From positions 1 through 64,000 of the forward strand of contig NZ_JABUYL010000005.1 in the NCBI RefSeq assembly GCF_014897315.1: a DNA stretch of 64,000 nucleotides. The letters run 5' to 3'. The DNA is from Proteus sp. FME41 (GTDB lineage: Bacteria > Pseudomonadota > Gammaproteobacteria > Enterobacterales > Enterobacteriaceae). Each line of letters starts with the position of its first letter. The stretch's first letter is position 1. The translations under genes were made by a program, and so were the position numbers. Under the pieces are notes generated by a model, which was not told the origin of the DNA, searched no databases, and saw only the letters and a program-made list of their open reading frames with translations. This document shows positions 16,512 through 27,128 of the stretch, in pieces.

Positions 16512-17861
16512 GTGGAGGAAAAAGAAAAAATACTATGCTTGATTAAAGATGTTTTTTTTAATAAAGAATTAAATCTATATAAAAAAATAGAAAAATTTGA
16601 GAATATAAAAAATTTATCAAAAGATGATAATGCTAGAAATGAGTTTAAAATAAAAATAATAGATGATTATTTATGTTTATCTATTGGGGAGATTGGGTTC
16701 AGACATGTATTTACTAAAGAAGGAGATATGATAGAGCTGGAAAAAATAAAAAAAATACAAGAAGATTTTCTTCATACAAAATCAATTGAAAATGATGGTT
16801 TCGACAGCGATAAATTATTTGAATACATTATTTTAGCAATTATCAATGATAAGAATACTTATCATTTTGATGAGCATGGAATGTTAAATGTAGATCTTTT
16901 TGATAAAGAAAAGATAAAAACTAATGTGATGAATTCTATTCTTAATGAGATAAAAAATAAAATAAATACTGAGGTTGTCGATAAATCTATTTTTTATAGT
17001 GATAAAATAAAAAATATTGAAAAATGTATTGAAAAATTAGAAATAAATAGTAATCAATTTATGATGGAATTAAGTAATACATTTAAAACTGATGAAAAGC
17101 ATATAAAAAATAGAAATAATGAACGTTCCTCTGTGCTTAATGAAATTACAAATACACTACAAAAAGACTTGTTAAGAATGGACTATCGTTTATTTGATCA
17201 ACCGCTAGTTGATAGGAATACACTTAATTTAAAGATAAATGAAATCACTGAAAATAAAGGAAAAGAAAGAGAAAAAGAAATTGAAAGCCTAAAGCTAAAT
17301 ATGATGAATGAAAGTTTGGAGAAAATACAAAAAGTATTTGAAGATGTGCCTATTGATAAAAAAATAATTATTTATAATTTAATGTCTCAAGGGGTATTCC
17401 AAATAGTAAAAGATTCTTTTCATGGTATAGATCCTTTAATTTTATTAGGTATTTCTCCAATTAGAGGGAAATCTATCGTAATGATTAACAAAGATGAACA
17501 TGACAATCTCACAATTACTGTATCTAATAAAAAAACATTAAATGATAAAGACGACTTAGGTGAAAAAAATGCTGAAAATTTTTTCTATAATTATATAAGT
17601 AAAGGATTAGAACCTTATACAAAAAATAAAGTTAATTTATTACATTTTTTATGTGATAACGCACCCAATAAACCATCTAATTTAAATGAGGTCTTAGATA
17701 TACTAGATAAAAATAAAGTTTATTCAGACTTAGATCCATCTGAAAACCTTCCTCTTTTGGAAGAAGAAATACAGTTGGTTTTTACCTATCATGTAAAAGA
17801 TAAAAGCATCAACGTAGAGCCACATAAAAGTTATTATGAGTATTCCTATCTAAATATTTAG
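16512..17861 (+). CDS. Putative SPI-2-like type III secretion effector, 5'-frameshifted
   Basis: The uninterrupted frame from GTG 16512 gives 449 residues; with the frameshift repaired from ATG 16379 it would be 493. After WEKIKKFF (encoded at 16476-16499), the sequence VEEKEKILCLIKDVFFNKELN...IEKFENIKNLSKDDNARNEFKIKIIDDYLCLSIG follows the layout of the conserved N-terminal domain of SseJ, SifA and SopD2 (helix, F..L..L, R..F, hydrophobic strands). Residues 140-290 are Lys/Glu-rich and partly coiled coil. The C-terminal 150 residues (from about GVFQIVKDSFHGIDPLILLGISPIRGKSIV) resemble nothing I know. The gene is much more A/T-rich than its neighbours, suggesting transfer. No type III apparatus or chaperone gene is in the window. 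Confidence 0.6.
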   Translation: MEEKEKILCLIKDVFFNKELNLYKKIEKFENIKNLSKDDNARNEFKIKIIDDYLCLSIGEIGFRHVFTKEGDMIELEKIKKIQEDFLHTKSIENDGFDSDKLFEYIILAIINDKNTYHFDEHGMLNVDLFDKEKIKTNVMNSILNEIKNKINTEVVDKSIFYSDKIKNIEKCIEKLEINSNQFMMELSNTFKTDEKHIKNRNNERSSVLNEITNTLQKDLLRMDYRLFDQPLVDRNTLNLKINEITENKGKEREKEIESLKLNMMNESLEKIQKVFEDVPIDKKIIIYNLMSQGVFQIVKDSFHGIDPLILLGISPIRGKSIVMINKDEHDNLTITVSNKKTLNDKDDLGEKNAENFFYNYISKGLEPYTKNKVNLLHFLCDNAPNKPSNLNEVLDILDKNKVYSDLDPSENLPLLEEEIQLVFTYHVKDKSINVEPHKSYYEYSYLNI

Positions 17862-17929
17862 CACTATGGCATAAGGAAGCTTCTTGCTATTATGATTATA
17901 AAATCAATAATAAGTAAGAGGCTCTTTTT

Positions 17930-19381
17930 ATGTCACAACCTCATAATCTTGAAATTCAAACAGTTATTATCAAACTAAAACAGCAATACCAAAATGCAGT
18001 TAATGCATTACGTAGTGCAATTGTTGATTATGTGCAAGATGGAAAATTACCCGATGTAAAACAAAGAGCAGAAGGTTTATTTGCTTACCCCCAATTAACA
18101 ATACATTGGCATGGTGAAATAAAAACAGAAGATAAAACGAGAGCTTACGGTCGTTTATCTAAGTCTGGTACTTATTCTACAACCATTACTAACCCCGCTT
18201 TATTTGAAAATTACTTATCAGAACAACTGCAACTTATTACTGATGCTTACCATGCTACTTTTGAAGTTAATGCATCAAAACAAGAAATACCATACCCTTT
18301 TGTAATTGATGGAACAGGGATTGGTTTTGATCGAAATATGAGTGCCTCTTTAGCTAAATATTTTCCCACTACGGATTTATCTAAAATTGGTGATGAAATT
18401 ACGGATGGATTAATTTGCGATAGAGAGGTTTTACCGCTTTCGCATTTTGATGCATTGCGTACGGATTTTTCATTGGCACGCTTAAAGCATTATACCGGTA
18501 CATTACCTGAAGACATTCAACCCTATATTTTATTTACTAACTATAATCGGTATGTTGATGAATTTGTTCGTTGGGCTTGCGAACAAGTCGCAGATAAAAA
18601 TAGTCCATATTGTGCTCTTTCTTGTGCTGGCTTCCAGAAAATTACAGCAGAAACTGTTGACCCTGAAAAGTTAATATCTGACTTAACTTGGAAGAAGTAT
18701 CAAATGCCTGCTTATCACTTAATAGCAAAAAAAGGGCCAGGCATAACACTTGTTAATATTGGTGTTGGTCCTTCAAATGCAAAAACAATTTGTGATCATT
18801 TAGCGGTTTTACGTCCTCATGTTTGGTTAATGATTGGTCATTGTGGTGGTTTACGTGAAAGCCAACAGCTTGGTGATTATGTTTTGGCTCATGCTTATTT
18901 ACGTGATGATCATATTTTAGATGATGTATTACCACCCGATATTCCCATCCCAAATATTGCAGAAGTGCAACGCGCACTTTATGACGCAACGAAAATGATT
19001 AGTGGTAAACCGGGGCATGAAATAAAACAAAGATTAAGAACAGGAACTGTTGTTACAACTGATGATCGTAACTGGGAATTGCGTTTTTCTGTTTCAGCAA
19101 GACGATTTAATTTAAGTCGAGCGGTTGCTGTTGATATGGAAAGTGCAACTATTGCCGCACAAGGCTACCGTTTTCGTGTTCCTTATGGCACGTTATTATG
19201 TGTATCAGACAAACCGTTGCATGGTGAAATTAAATTACCGGGTCAGGCTAACCATTTTTATGAAGGTGCTGTATCAGAACATCTGCAAATTGGCATTCAA
19301 GCTATTGAGTTACTTAAACAAGAAGAAGGTAGTTTACATTCTCGTAAACTGAGAACATTTAATGAGCCACCTTTCAGATAA
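17930..19381 (+). CDS. amn: AMP nucleosidase
   Basis: The 483-residue protein hydrolyses AMP to adenine and ribose 5-phosphate. It has the long N-terminal Amn domain (AYPQLTIHWHGE, PYPFVIDGTG) and a C-terminal nucleoside-phosphorylase fold (LVNIGVGPSNAKTICDHL, MIGHCGGLRESQQLGDYVLAHAY, AVDMESATIAAQGY with the catalytic Asp region VSDKPLHGEIK). Length equals E. coli Amn (484). A GAGG site precedes the ATG. Confidence 0.96.
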   Translation: MSQPHNLEIQTVIIKLKQQYQNAVNALRSAIVDYVQDGKLPDVKQRAEGLFAYPQLTIHWHGEIKTEDKTRAYGRLSKSGTYSTTITNPALFENYLSEQLQLITDAYHATFEVNASKQEIPYPFVIDGTGIGFDRNMSASLAKYFPTTDLSKIGDEITDGLICDREVLPLSHFDALRTDFSLARLKHYTGTLPEDIQPYILFTNYNRYVDEFVRWACEQVADKNSPYCALSCAGFQKITAETVDPEKLISDLTWKKYQMPAYHLIAKKGPGITLVNIGVGPSNAKTICDHLAVLRPHVWLMIGHCGGLRESQQLGDYVLAHAYLRDDHILDDVLPPDIPIPNIAEVQRALYDATKMISGKPGHEIKQRLRTGTVVTTDDRNWELRFSVSARRFNLSRAVAVDMESATIAAQGYRFRVPYGTLLCVSDKPLHGEIKLPGQANHFYEGAVSEHLQIGIQAIELLKQEEGSLHSRKLRTFNEPPFR

Positions 19382-19395
19382 ATTTTAGTAATAAG

Positions 19396-19455
19396 AAATC
19401 CCCAAATTTAAATAACCCAATAATTTGAGGTTAGTTTATAGTTGGGGATTTTTAC
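19396..19455 (+). terminator. Terminator after amn
   Basis: A 10-bp stem AAATCCCCAA (19396-19405) and TTGGGGATTT (19442-19451) encloses a loop that can pair further (AATTT/AAATT). A T-run follows. Confidence 0.75.
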
Positions 19456-19479
19456 TTAATATAAAAAAGAAATAGAGAA

Positions 19480-20058
19480 TTATTGAATCCAAAATGGATC
19501 ACTATTTTTATCTTGATGCCATTGATATTCAATTTGCCATGCTAATTTTTCGGCGACTTCGTGACTATGTCTATCTGCAATAAATCCTAAAGCCATATCT
19601 GTACCAGCAGAAACACCCGAAGAAGTATAGTATTTACCATCAATGCACCAACGAGACTTTTTTTGCCATAATACTTTGTCAGATTGAGAAATAACCCAAT
19701 TCCATGCTCTTTTATTAGATGTTGCTTGTCTATTATCTAATAATCCTGTTTTAGCTAATAGGGCAGATCCCGTGCAAACGGTTAAACACCATTGTGATTT
19801 TTCAGCCAATGATTTTATTGTATTTATCATAAAATCATTATTAATTAAATTTCGAGTTCCTTGACCACCCGGAATAAGAATAACATCAGAATACGAGATA
19901 GACTGAGTTAAAATTTCAACACCTTGACTACTTTTAACTATGCCGCCATTTAATGAAATACATTGCATTTCAATATCATCGATACGACCAAATATTTCGA
20001 TAGGGCCAAAAGCATCTAGTGTTTCAAAATTATCAAAAAGTAAGATATTTATTTTCAT
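19480..20058 (-). CDS. DJ-1/PfpI-family protein (isonitrile hydratase-like)
   Basis: The 192-residue protein has the class-I glutamine-amidotransferase-like fold, with the nucleophile elbow WCLTVCTGSALLAKTG (Cys95), the strand VILIPGGQGTRN and an acidic residue near the N-terminus (FETLDAFGPIEIF). The order matches the ThiJ/InhA-type subgroup that includes isonitrile hydratase, but the substrate cannot be deduced. GGAAAAATA precedes the ATG. It may be co-transcribed with the integrase gene 59 bp upstream. Confidence 0.8.
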   Translation of the reverse strand: MKINILLFDNFETLDAFGPIEIFGRIDDIEMQCISLNGGIVKSSQGVEILTQSISYSDVILIPGGQGTRNLINNDFMINTIKSLAEKSQWCLTVCTGSALLAKTGLLDNRQATSNKRAWNWVISQSDKVLWQKKSRWCIDGKYYTSSGVSAGTDMALGFIADRHSHEVAEKLAWQIEYQWHQDKNSDPFWIQ

Positions 20059-20117
20059 TATTTTTCCTTGCTATGTTTATAAGATATTAATCTTAACAAG
20101 TTATTTGAAAACAAAAC

Positions 20118-21110
20118 TTAAAAACGTAAATGTCGAGCTGCTTTTCTTAGTCTATCATCTCCACGTCGATCATAACGTTGGGTCGTCATAATACTCGCAT
20201 GTCCCATTGCATCTTTTACAGTAACAATATCTTCACCATTATCCAGCATTGCGGAAGCAAAGGTTCTTCGGAGATCATGAGGTGCAAATTTATCAATACC
20301 ACTTTCTTGCTGTCGAGTTTCTAGAATATAGTAAATGGCTTGGTCGGTTATACGTTCATCGGTGACATCATCAAAACGACGAATTCGAGTAAAAAGGGGA
20401 CCATCTTGCGATCCTCTTATTTCATCAATCCATAGCTGAACACGATCCCAAGTATCATCTGGCATATAAGACATTCGTTCTTTATTCCCTTTACCTCTAA
20501 CAATAAAGGCCTGATCACGAAATTGAATATGTTCATAATTAATAGCGACTATTTCTGAACGGCGTAATCCACATCCTAATAGCACACTTAATATTGCAGC
20601 ATCTCTTAAACCTTTTGACGAATTATCTTTTTCACAACTTCTAAATAATGCCCGAATTTCATTGCTTGTTAATGCGCGACCTTTGGGTAATCGGCTTCCT
20701 CTAACAGATTTAACTTGGCGGATATGCTGATAACTTTCAGTATCCATTTGTTTCATTGCCCAAGCTTCTAAAGCAACCCCTTTTAATGCGGCAAGATAAG
20801 TATTAATAGTGGCAGGGGCTTTATGGGCATCAGACAACATATCAATAATAGCTTGAATATGATGGCGACGAAGTGCACCCCATTGGCAGTTTTTAAGGGA
20901 AGAAAAACCAATCATTTTGGCAACGATCGTTAAAAATGATCCCATTGTTTGGCGGCTACGTTTAGAGCCTAAACTCATTAAATAGGCCAATGCAGGATTA
21001 GTATGAGAGGGTGAGGTGAATGTTGTATTAAGATCCAATAATGCTTGTTTTTCAGACAACACTAGCGATGTTTCAGGTGTTAAATCCTGATCGTCGTGGT
21101 GAAATTTCAC
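20118..21110 (-). CDS. Orphan tyrosine recombinase / integrase
   Basis: The 330-residue protein has an N-terminal SAM-like core-binding domain (about 38-120) and a catalytic domain with all expected residues: Arg183 (GCGLRRSEIV), a Lys in VRGKGNKER, His278 and Arg281 (APHDLRRTF), His304 (MGHAS) and Tyr313 (QRYDRR). It cuts and rejoins DNA at specific sites through the Tyr. No excisionase, phage structural gene, attC array or tRNA target is adjacent, so it is either a remnant of a lost element or a domesticated recombinase. The start is GTG 21110 behind AAGGAAA. Confidence 0.88.
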   Translation of the reverse strand: MKFHHDDQDLTPETSLVLSEKQALLDLNTTFTSPSHTNPALAYLMSLGSKRSRQTMGSFLTIVAKMIGFSSLKNCQWGALRRHHIQAIIDMLSDAHKAPATINTYLAALKGVALEAWAMKQMDTESYQHIRQVKSVRGSRLPKGRALTSNEIRALFRSCEKDNSSKGLRDAAILSVLLGCGLRRSEIVAINYEHIQFRDQAFIVRGKGNKERMSYMPDDTWDRVQLWIDEIRGSQDGPLFTRIRRFDDVTDERITDQAIYYILETRQQESGIDKFAPHDLRRTFASAMLDNGEDIVTVKDAMGHASIMTTQRYDRRGDDRLRKAARHLRF

Positions 21111-21451
21111 TGTGATTTCCTTATTAAATCAACATAACCATGATGAATATTCTAACAGATCCAAAAAAGAAAAAAGCTACTTTTTCAAAGGATCATTTTA
21201 ATAAGTAGAAAAGATCGTGTTTGTTTTATCGTCAATTAGCGGGTTAATTGAACGACATTGGTATAAATGGCAACCAAATTGACCTAATCCAAAATTAGGA
21301 ATAAATTTCTTTCAGAAAAAATGCAGAGAATAGAAAGGAGAAAAGGTGATTAGTAGGGTATTCGTACCCAAGATCTTTGTCTTTTCTCTGTTTAAAAGTA
21401 ATAGAGATAAAGAGGAAATTAGGTACGAATTAGAAAAATAATGGCTTAAAT
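21111..21451. other. Intergenic region between integrase and isoaspartyl peptidase genes, with inverted repeats
   Basis: No gene is seen. ATTCGTACC at 21360-21368 is repeated inverted as GGTACGAAT at 21422-21430. The first copy also forms its own small hairpin, GGGTA-TTCG-TACCC (21356-21369). The region is otherwise A/T-rich, with a purine tract (21336-21347). The repeats could be recombinase binding sites or a terminator remnant. Confidence 0.35.
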
Positions 21452-22486
21452 TTACTCTTTATAAATGGCAACAACGGGTTTTCCATCATTACCAATTGTG
21501 CCCCGATACATGCCTTCAGAATTAAAACTCATCGTGTAGTTACCTGATTTATCTAATACGATAACGCCACCACTGCCATCAATCGCTTTCACTTCATCAA
21601 GTGCATTTTGTGCGGCTTTTTCTAAAGGTAAATTCTGATATTTAACTTGAGCTGCAATATTGAAGGCTGTTAATGTACGGATAAACATTTCGCCAGAACC
21701 TGTTGCAGATACAGCAACGGTTTCATTATCGGCATAGTTTCCAGCACCAATAATAGGGGAGTCGCCTACTCTGCCATAACGTTTATTGGTCATTCCTCCG
21801 GTCGATGTTCCCGCGGCTAAATTACCCTGTTGATCTAGTGCAACTGCACCCACGGTGCCATATTTATAATCGTACATCATCGGGTCAATAAAAAGTGCTG
21901 CTGTTTTTCCATCATGATCTAAAACGACTTGTTCTTTTTCTATCGCCTTTTGGAGTTGTTGCCAGCGGTGCTCAGTTCTAAAATAAGAGGGGTCTACAAT
22001 AGTCAATCCTTGCTCTTTAGCAAAAAGATCTGCGCCGTTTGAAACCATCATGACATGAGGGCTTTTTTCCATCACTGCAATGGCGGCATTGATGGGATTT
22101 TTAACTGTAGTCACGCCAGCAACAGCACCTGCTTTACGGGTTTTACCATCCATAATAGAGGCATCAAGTTCATTACGCCCGTCATGTGTAAAAACAGCCC
22201 CTTTTCCTGCATTGAATAGAGGAGAATCTTCCATAACATTAATAGATTTCTGAACTGCTTCTATACTAGTACCTCCACTGTTTAAAACCGCATATCCAGC
22301 ATTTAAGGCTTCGGTCAGTTTTTCTTTATATTCTTTTTCTTGTTCAGGAGTAATTGTGTCTTTAGTGATTGTGCCCGCACCACCATGAATAACAAGACGA
22401 ATAGGGGACTGAGTATTAGCAAAAGCAGAGGTGGCAAACAGAGTGCAAAGTGTCATTGTGGCGAGTTTATACTTTATATTATTCAT
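21452..22486 (-). CDS. Isoaspartyl peptidase / L-asparaginase (Ntn-hydrolase), exported
   Basis: The 344-residue precursor self-cleaves before Thr211 (YKYG-TVGAVALD), which becomes the N-terminal nucleophile. Other family motifs are VIHGGAGTI, LFNAGKGAVFTHDGRNELDASIMDG and GNLAAGTSTGGMTNKRYGRVGDSPIIGAGNYAD. A signal peptide (residues 1-23, ending AFA-NTQ) predicts a periplasmic form, unlike cytosolic E. coli IaaA. It cleaves isoaspartyl dipeptides and asparagine. AGAAGGG lies upstream of the ATG. Confidence 0.9.
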   Translation of the reverse strand: MNNIKYKLATMTLCTLFATSAFANTQSPIRLVIHGGAGTITKDTITPEQEKEYKEKLTEALNAGYAVLNSGGTSIEAVQKSINVMEDSPLFNAGKGAVFTHDGRNELDASIMDGKTRKAGAVAGVTTVKNPINAAIAVMEKSPHVMMVSNGADLFAKEQGLTIVDPSYFRTEHRWQQLQKAIEKEQVVLDHDGKTAALFIDPMMYDYKYGTVGAVALDQQGNLAAGTSTGGMTNKRYGRVGDSPIIGAGNYADNETVAVSATGSGEMFIRTLTAFNIAAQVKYQNLPLEKAAQNALDEVKAIDGSGGVIVLDKSGNYTMSFNSEGMYRGTIGNDGKPVVAIYKE

Positions 22487-23289
22487 ATAACCCTTCTTAT
22501 TTTCGATTCAAATTAATTTGATATTTTCATATATTCTCTTACCGCTTTGTTCCTAAATTCTAATTAACTGTATCAATTGACTGTAATAACCAATTGCAAT
22601 AATCACTATATAAAAAGTTTAAGACATAAGTGGTCTGAACACTTGAATTTATTTCTGATTTATCGATCTCTGTCATAGAGTGACTTTTCTTCGATTTTTA
22701 TTTTTCAGTATATTCAAATGATTATGTTTTTTAGGTGTATTTTTATATCAGAAATAAAAGCAATAAATAAATGATAAAATATTTAAAATAGGAGGGGGAA
22801 AATAGGTTTACTCTATTTATATAATAAATACAATCTGTTGCTGTTAAAATTCACATTATTCATTAATTAATGATTAGTTATTTTTTAAAGCAAATAAAAA
22901 TATCTTTTTAATATTGATAAATAATTGATAACTATTTGTTATTATTTCGTTTGTATTTGAATGTAATAGAAAGGTGTTTTCTATATACAAATTGTGTGCT
23001 TCCTCGAATAATCAAAAAGGGATAATGGATTCTGTGATAAAAGTACTACATTAATTTGAGTTAAGGCTCTATTATAGTAACATAATATTTATAATTCATA
23101 AGGTTAGCTTTTTATATTTTTTATTTTTATAGCTTGCACGTTAGCTTTATTAATATAAATAGACTATTTTTAAATAGAGATAAAATAAAAAATTTAATCA
23201 GCTTTCACTATTTAACTATTTTCTGGCATACAGCAGATAAACACATTTTTGGTATTATTTTATGGCTAAAGGAAGGTTAAATAATTTAT
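22487..23289. other. Long AT-rich gene-free region before the yhiI-type operon
   Basis: About 800 bp is very A/T-rich with many short stop-closed frames on both strands. I see no supported gene, repeat or RNA. It must contain the divergent promoters for the isoaspartyl peptidase gene and the ABC operon. AAGGAAGG at 23270-23277 is a somewhat distant ribosome site for the gene starting at 23290. Confidence 0.4.
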
Positions 23290-24363
23290 ATGAAAAATCA
23301 AAAAAAGAGTCGTTTTTTTGTTTACGGTATTATTCTTATCGCGGTAATTGCCGCTGGTATTTTTTGGTGGAGATCTCAAGCACCTACACTTCCTTCAGGA
23401 TTTGCTCAAAGTAATGGGAGAATTGAAGCAACAGAAATCGATATTTCAACAAAAAGCCCAGGAAGAATAGACTCTATCTTAGTTCAAGAAGGTGATTTCG
23501 TTAAAGCGGGTGAAGTGTTAGCTAACATGGATACCCGAACACTTAAAGAACAACTTCATGAAGTTCAAGCTCAATTAAACCAAGCCAAAAGTAGTGTTGT
23601 TACTGCTCAATCAGCATTGTCACAACGTAAAAGTGAGCAACTTGCCGCTCAGGCTGTAGTTCGTCAGCGTATTGCTGAACTTGATGCCGCACAAAAAAGG
23701 CTTAATCGTTCTCGCACATTAGTAAAAACTAATGCCATCTCTATTCAACAATTAGATGATGATATCGCAAGAACAGAAGGCGCAAGAGCGGCCGTTGAAG
23801 CTGCCAAAGCTCAAGAAACGGCAACTGTAGCTGCAATTGAATCTGCCAAAGCTGGTATTATTCAAGCGAATACGAAAGTTGATGCGGCAACCGCAACCGA
23901 AAGACGCATTATGGCTGAATTAGATGATAGTATTTTGAAAGCCCCCCGCAGTGGGCGCGTTCAATACCGAGTTGCAGAGCCAGGTGAAGTCCTCGGCGCT
24001 GGCGGGCGTGTATTAAATATGGTCGATCTTAGTGATGTATATATGACCTTCTTTTTACCAACAGAGGCAGCAGGTAAAGCTGCATTAGGAAGTGAGGTTC
24101 ATATTATTTTAGATGCCGCACCTAATATAGTTATTCCTGCAAAAACAACTTATGTTGCTAGTGTTGCTCAATTTACACCTAAAACAGTTGAAACTGATAA
24201 CGAAAGATTAAAATTGATGTTTCGTGTAAGAGCTCGTATTTCCCCTGAATTACTCGAAAAACACCTTGAATATGTCAAGACAGGATTACCTGGTCGTGCT
24301 TATATTCAATTAGATAAAAACCAATCTTGGCCTACTGATCTAGAGGTGAAATTACCACAATGA
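23290..24363 (+). CDS. yhiI: HlyD-family membrane fusion protein (YhiI-like)
   Basis: The 357-residue protein has one N-terminal transmembrane anchor (about 9-26) and a lipoyl/biotinyl half-motif ([24 protein letters not shown]). A long alpha-helical hairpin (about 85-210, Ala/Gln/Glu-rich) comes next, then the second lipoyl half ([24 protein letters not shown]) and a beta-barrel domain. It links an inner-membrane ABC exporter to an outer-membrane channel. Its stop overlaps the next start (ATGA at 24360), and gene order matches E. coli yhiI-rbbA-yhhJ. Confidence 0.88.
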   Translation: MKNQKKSRFFVYGIILIAVIAAGIFWWRSQAPTLPSGFAQSNGRIEATEIDISTKSPGRIDSILVQEGDFVKAGEVLANMDTRTLKEQLHEVQAQLNQAKSSVVTAQSALSQRKSEQLAAQAVVRQRIAELDAAQKRLNRSRTLVKTNAISIQQLDDDIARTEGARAAVEAAKAQETATVAAIESAKAGIIQANTKVDAATATERRIMAELDDSILKAPRSGRVQYRVAEPGEVLGAGGRVLNMVDLSDVYMTFFLPTEAAGKAALGSEVHIILDAAPNIVIPAKTTYVASVAQFTPKTVETDNERLKLMFRVRARISPELLEKHLEYVKTGLPGRAYIQLDKNQSWPTDLEVKLPQ

Positions 24364-27128
24364 GTCAAATAATGAGAACGCAAAGTCATTCTCATATCAT
24401 TGAATTGACTCATGTATCCCAACATTATGGCGATACCAAAGCGCTTGATGATGTGACATTGACTATCCCCGCAGGAAAAATGGTGGGACTAATTGGCCCC
24501 GACGGTGTAGGTAAATCCAGTTTAATTTCTCTTATCTCGGGGGCGAGAGAGATTCAAACAGGACAAGTGATTGTTTTAAACGGTGATATGAATGATGTTG
24601 AGCATCGAAGAGCTGTTTGTCCCCGTATTGCCTATATGCCGCAAGGGCTGGGTAAAAATCTTTATCACACACTGTCTGTTTTTGAAAATGTTGATTTCTT
24701 TGGTCGCTTATTTGGTCAATCAAAACAAGAGCGAGCTGAACGTATTAATGATTTACTTGAAAGTACAGGATTAGCTCCATTTCGTGATAGGCCTGCGGGT
24801 AAGCTTTCTGGAGGAATGAAACAAAAACTTGGTTTATGTTGTGCGTTAATTCACGATCCAGAATTGCTTATTCTTGATGAGCCTACAACAGGGGTTGACC
24901 CTTTATCACGCGCTCAATTTTGGGAGTTAATTAATCGGATACGTAAACGCCAAACAAATATGAGCGTGTTAGTTGCAACCGCTTATATGGAAGAGGCAGA
25001 GCGTTTTGATTGGCTTGTTGCCATGGATGCAGGAAAAGTATTGGCAACGGGTCATGCGGATGAATTAAAAACACAAACTCATACCGATGAATTAGAAGCT
25101 GCGTTTATTGAATTGTTACCCGAAGAAAAGAAAAAGAATCACCAAAAAGTCATCATTCCACCAAGAGATAAAAGTGACGATGATATTATCGCCATCGAAG
25201 CTCAAGATTTAACCATGCGTTTTGGTCAGTTTGTTGCCGTCGATCATGTCAGTTTTCGTATTCCGAAAGGTGAAATTTTTGGTTTTTTAGGATCAAACGG
25301 TTGCGGTAAATCAACCACAATGAAAATGCTAACCGGATTATTAGAAGCCAGTGAAGGGCGTGCTTGGTTATTTGGTCAAGAGGTTGATCCTAAAGATATC
25401 GAAACTCGCCGCCGAGTGGGTTATATGTCACAAGCTTTTTCGCTTTATAGTGAATTAACCGTTCGCCAAAATCTTGAATTACACGCCAAACTTTTTCATA
25501 TTCCTGAAGAAGAAATTCCTCAACGTGTTAAAGAAATGAGTGAACGTTTTAATTTAACTGATGTTGAAGACGTGATGCCAGATGGTTTACCACTAGGTAT
25601 TCGCCAACGTTTATCACTAGCCGTTGCCGTTATTCATAAACCTGAAATGTTGATATTGGATGAACCGACCTCGGGGGTTGACCCCATTGCGCGAGATATG
25701 TTCTGGAACTTGATGGTTGACCTTTCAAGACGTGACGGTGTCACTATTTTTATCTCCACACACTTTATGAATGAAGCTGCACGTTGTGACCGAATGTCAT
25801 TAATGCATGCGGGTAAAGTACTGGTGACCGATACACCTTCAAATTTAGTCAAAAATAGTCAGTTTGATACACTTGAAGAAGTGTTTATTGATTACCTTAA
25901 AAAAGCATCAGGTGAGCAGGAAGCACCTGAACTGAATGAAAAAGCACTACAACTTCCAACATCTACTCATGACAGTGCAGAAAAAGCATTAAAGCAGCGA
26001 TTTAGCTTACGGCGTTTGTTTAGCTATAGTATTCGTGAAGGTATGGAGCTACGTCGTGATCCGGTACGCCTTACTTTGGCTCTATTGGGAACAGTGATCC
26101 TAATGTTTATTATGGGCTATGGTATTAGTATGGATGTTGAAAATCTTCGTTTTGGTATTATGGATAGAGACCAAACGGGATTAAGCCAAGCATATAGCCA
26201 AAATCTTTCGGGTTCTCGTTACTTTATTGAAAAAGCCCCCATTACAGATTATGACCAGCTTGAACGTCGGCTTCGTAGTGGTGATATTACAGTTGCAATT
26301 GAAATCCCTCCTAATTTTGCTCGTGATGTTGCAAAGGGAAATACGGTAAAAATAGGTGTTTGGATAGATGGTGCCATGCCAAATCGTGCTGAAACAGTAC
26401 GTGGCTATATTCAAGCAATGCATTTAACATGGATGCTTGACATGGCAATGCGACAACCTACAAATGTGGTTGATAAATTATCACCGATTAATATCGAAAC
26501 ACGTTATCGCTATAACCCAGATGTAAAAAGTTTACCTGCTATTGTACCTGCCGTTATCCCTCTGTTGTTAATGATGATCCCTGCCATGTTAAGTGCATTA
26601 AGTGTGGTACGTGAAAAAGAGCTGGGTTCTATTATCAACCTTTATGTTACACCAGTGACTAAAGCTGAGTTTTTATTAGGTAAACAATTTCCTTATATTT
26701 TATTGGGAATGTTTAACTTCTTTATGCTCTGTGCGCTTTCAGTCTTTGTATTTGGTGTTAGTTTTAAAGGCAGTATGCTCACACTTTCTTTAGGTGCATT
26801 GCTCTATATTACGATAGCAACGGGCATTGGGTTATTAATTTCTTGTTTTATGAAAAGTCAGATTGCCGCTATTTTTGGTACCTCCATTATTACCTTAATT
26901 CCTGCGACCCAGTTTTCTGGGATGATAGATCCCGTTTCATCACTTGAAGGTATTGGTAAATGGATAGGATACATTTATCCAACTTCTCACTTTTTAACGA
27001 TCTCGAGAGGAACCTTCTCTAAAGGATTAAATCTTTTTGATTTGCCTTGGTCTTTTATTCCTTTGCTTATTACTATCCCAATTGTAATAGGGCTAAGTGT
27101 CTTTTTCTTGAAAAAGCAGGAGGCTTAA
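24360..27128 (+). CDS. rbbA: ABC transporter with two ATPase domains fused to an ABC-2 permease (RbbA/YhiH-like)
   Basis: The 922-residue protein has two nucleotide-binding domains: Walker [10 protein letters not shown] (about 45) and GSNGCGKST (about 315), signatures [10 protein letters not shown] and [10 protein letters not shown] (degenerate), Walker [11 protein letters not shown] and [10 protein letters not shown]. An ABC-2 membrane domain follows, with an anchor near 575-590, a large periplasmic loop and five helices after about 735. E. coli RbbA (911 residues) has this architecture and is reported to associate with ribosomes; the operon context favours export. It overlaps yhiI by 4 bp and abuts yhhJ. 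Confidence 0.9.
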   Translation: MSQIMRTQSHSHIIELTHVSQHYGDTKALDDVTLTIPAGKMVGLIGPDGVGKSSLISLISGAREIQTGQVIVLNGDMNDVEHRRAVCPRIAYMPQGLGKNLYHTLSVFENVDFFGRLFGQSKQERAERINDLLESTGLAPFRDRPAGKLSGGMKQKLGLCCALIHDPELLILDEPTTGVDPLSRAQFWELINRIRKRQTNMSVLVATAYMEEAERFDWLVAMDAGKVLATGHADELKTQTHTDELEAAFIELLPEEKKKNHQKVIIPPRDKSDDDIIAIEAQDLTMRFGQFVAVDHVSFRIPKGEIFGFLGSNGCGKSTTMKMLTGLLEASEGRAWLFGQEVDPKDIETRRRVGYMSQAFSLYSELTVRQNLELHAKLFHIPEEEIPQRVKEMSERFNLTDVEDVMPDGLPLGIRQRLSLAVAVIHKPEMLILDEPTSGVDPIARDMFWNLMVDLSRRDGVTIFISTHFMNEAARCDRMSLMHAGKVLVTDTPSNLVKNSQFDTLEEVFIDYLKKASGEQEAPELNEKALQLPTSTHDSAEKALKQRFSLRRLFSYSIREGMELRRDPVRLTLALLGTVILMFIMGYGISMDVENLRFGIMDRDQTGLSQAYSQNLSGSRYFIEKAPITDYDQLERRLRSGDITVAIEIPPNFARDVAKGNTVKIGVWIDGAMPNRAETVRGYIQAMHLTWMLDMAMRQPTNVVDKLSPINIETRYRYNPDVKSLPAIVPAVIPLLLMMIPAMLSALSVVREKELGSIINLYVTPVTKAEFLLGKQFPYILLGMFNFFMLCALSVFVFGVSFKGSMLTLSLGALLYITIATGIGLLISCFMKSQIAAIFGTSIITLIPATQFSGMIDPVSSLEGIGKWIGYIYPTSHFLTISRGTFSKGLNLFDLPWSFIPLLITIPIVIGLSVFFLKKQEA

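Noticed and set aside
20118-21110. Integron integrase
   Set aside because: No IntI-specific insert, no attC-like cassette array and no divergent cassette promoter are seen beside the gene.
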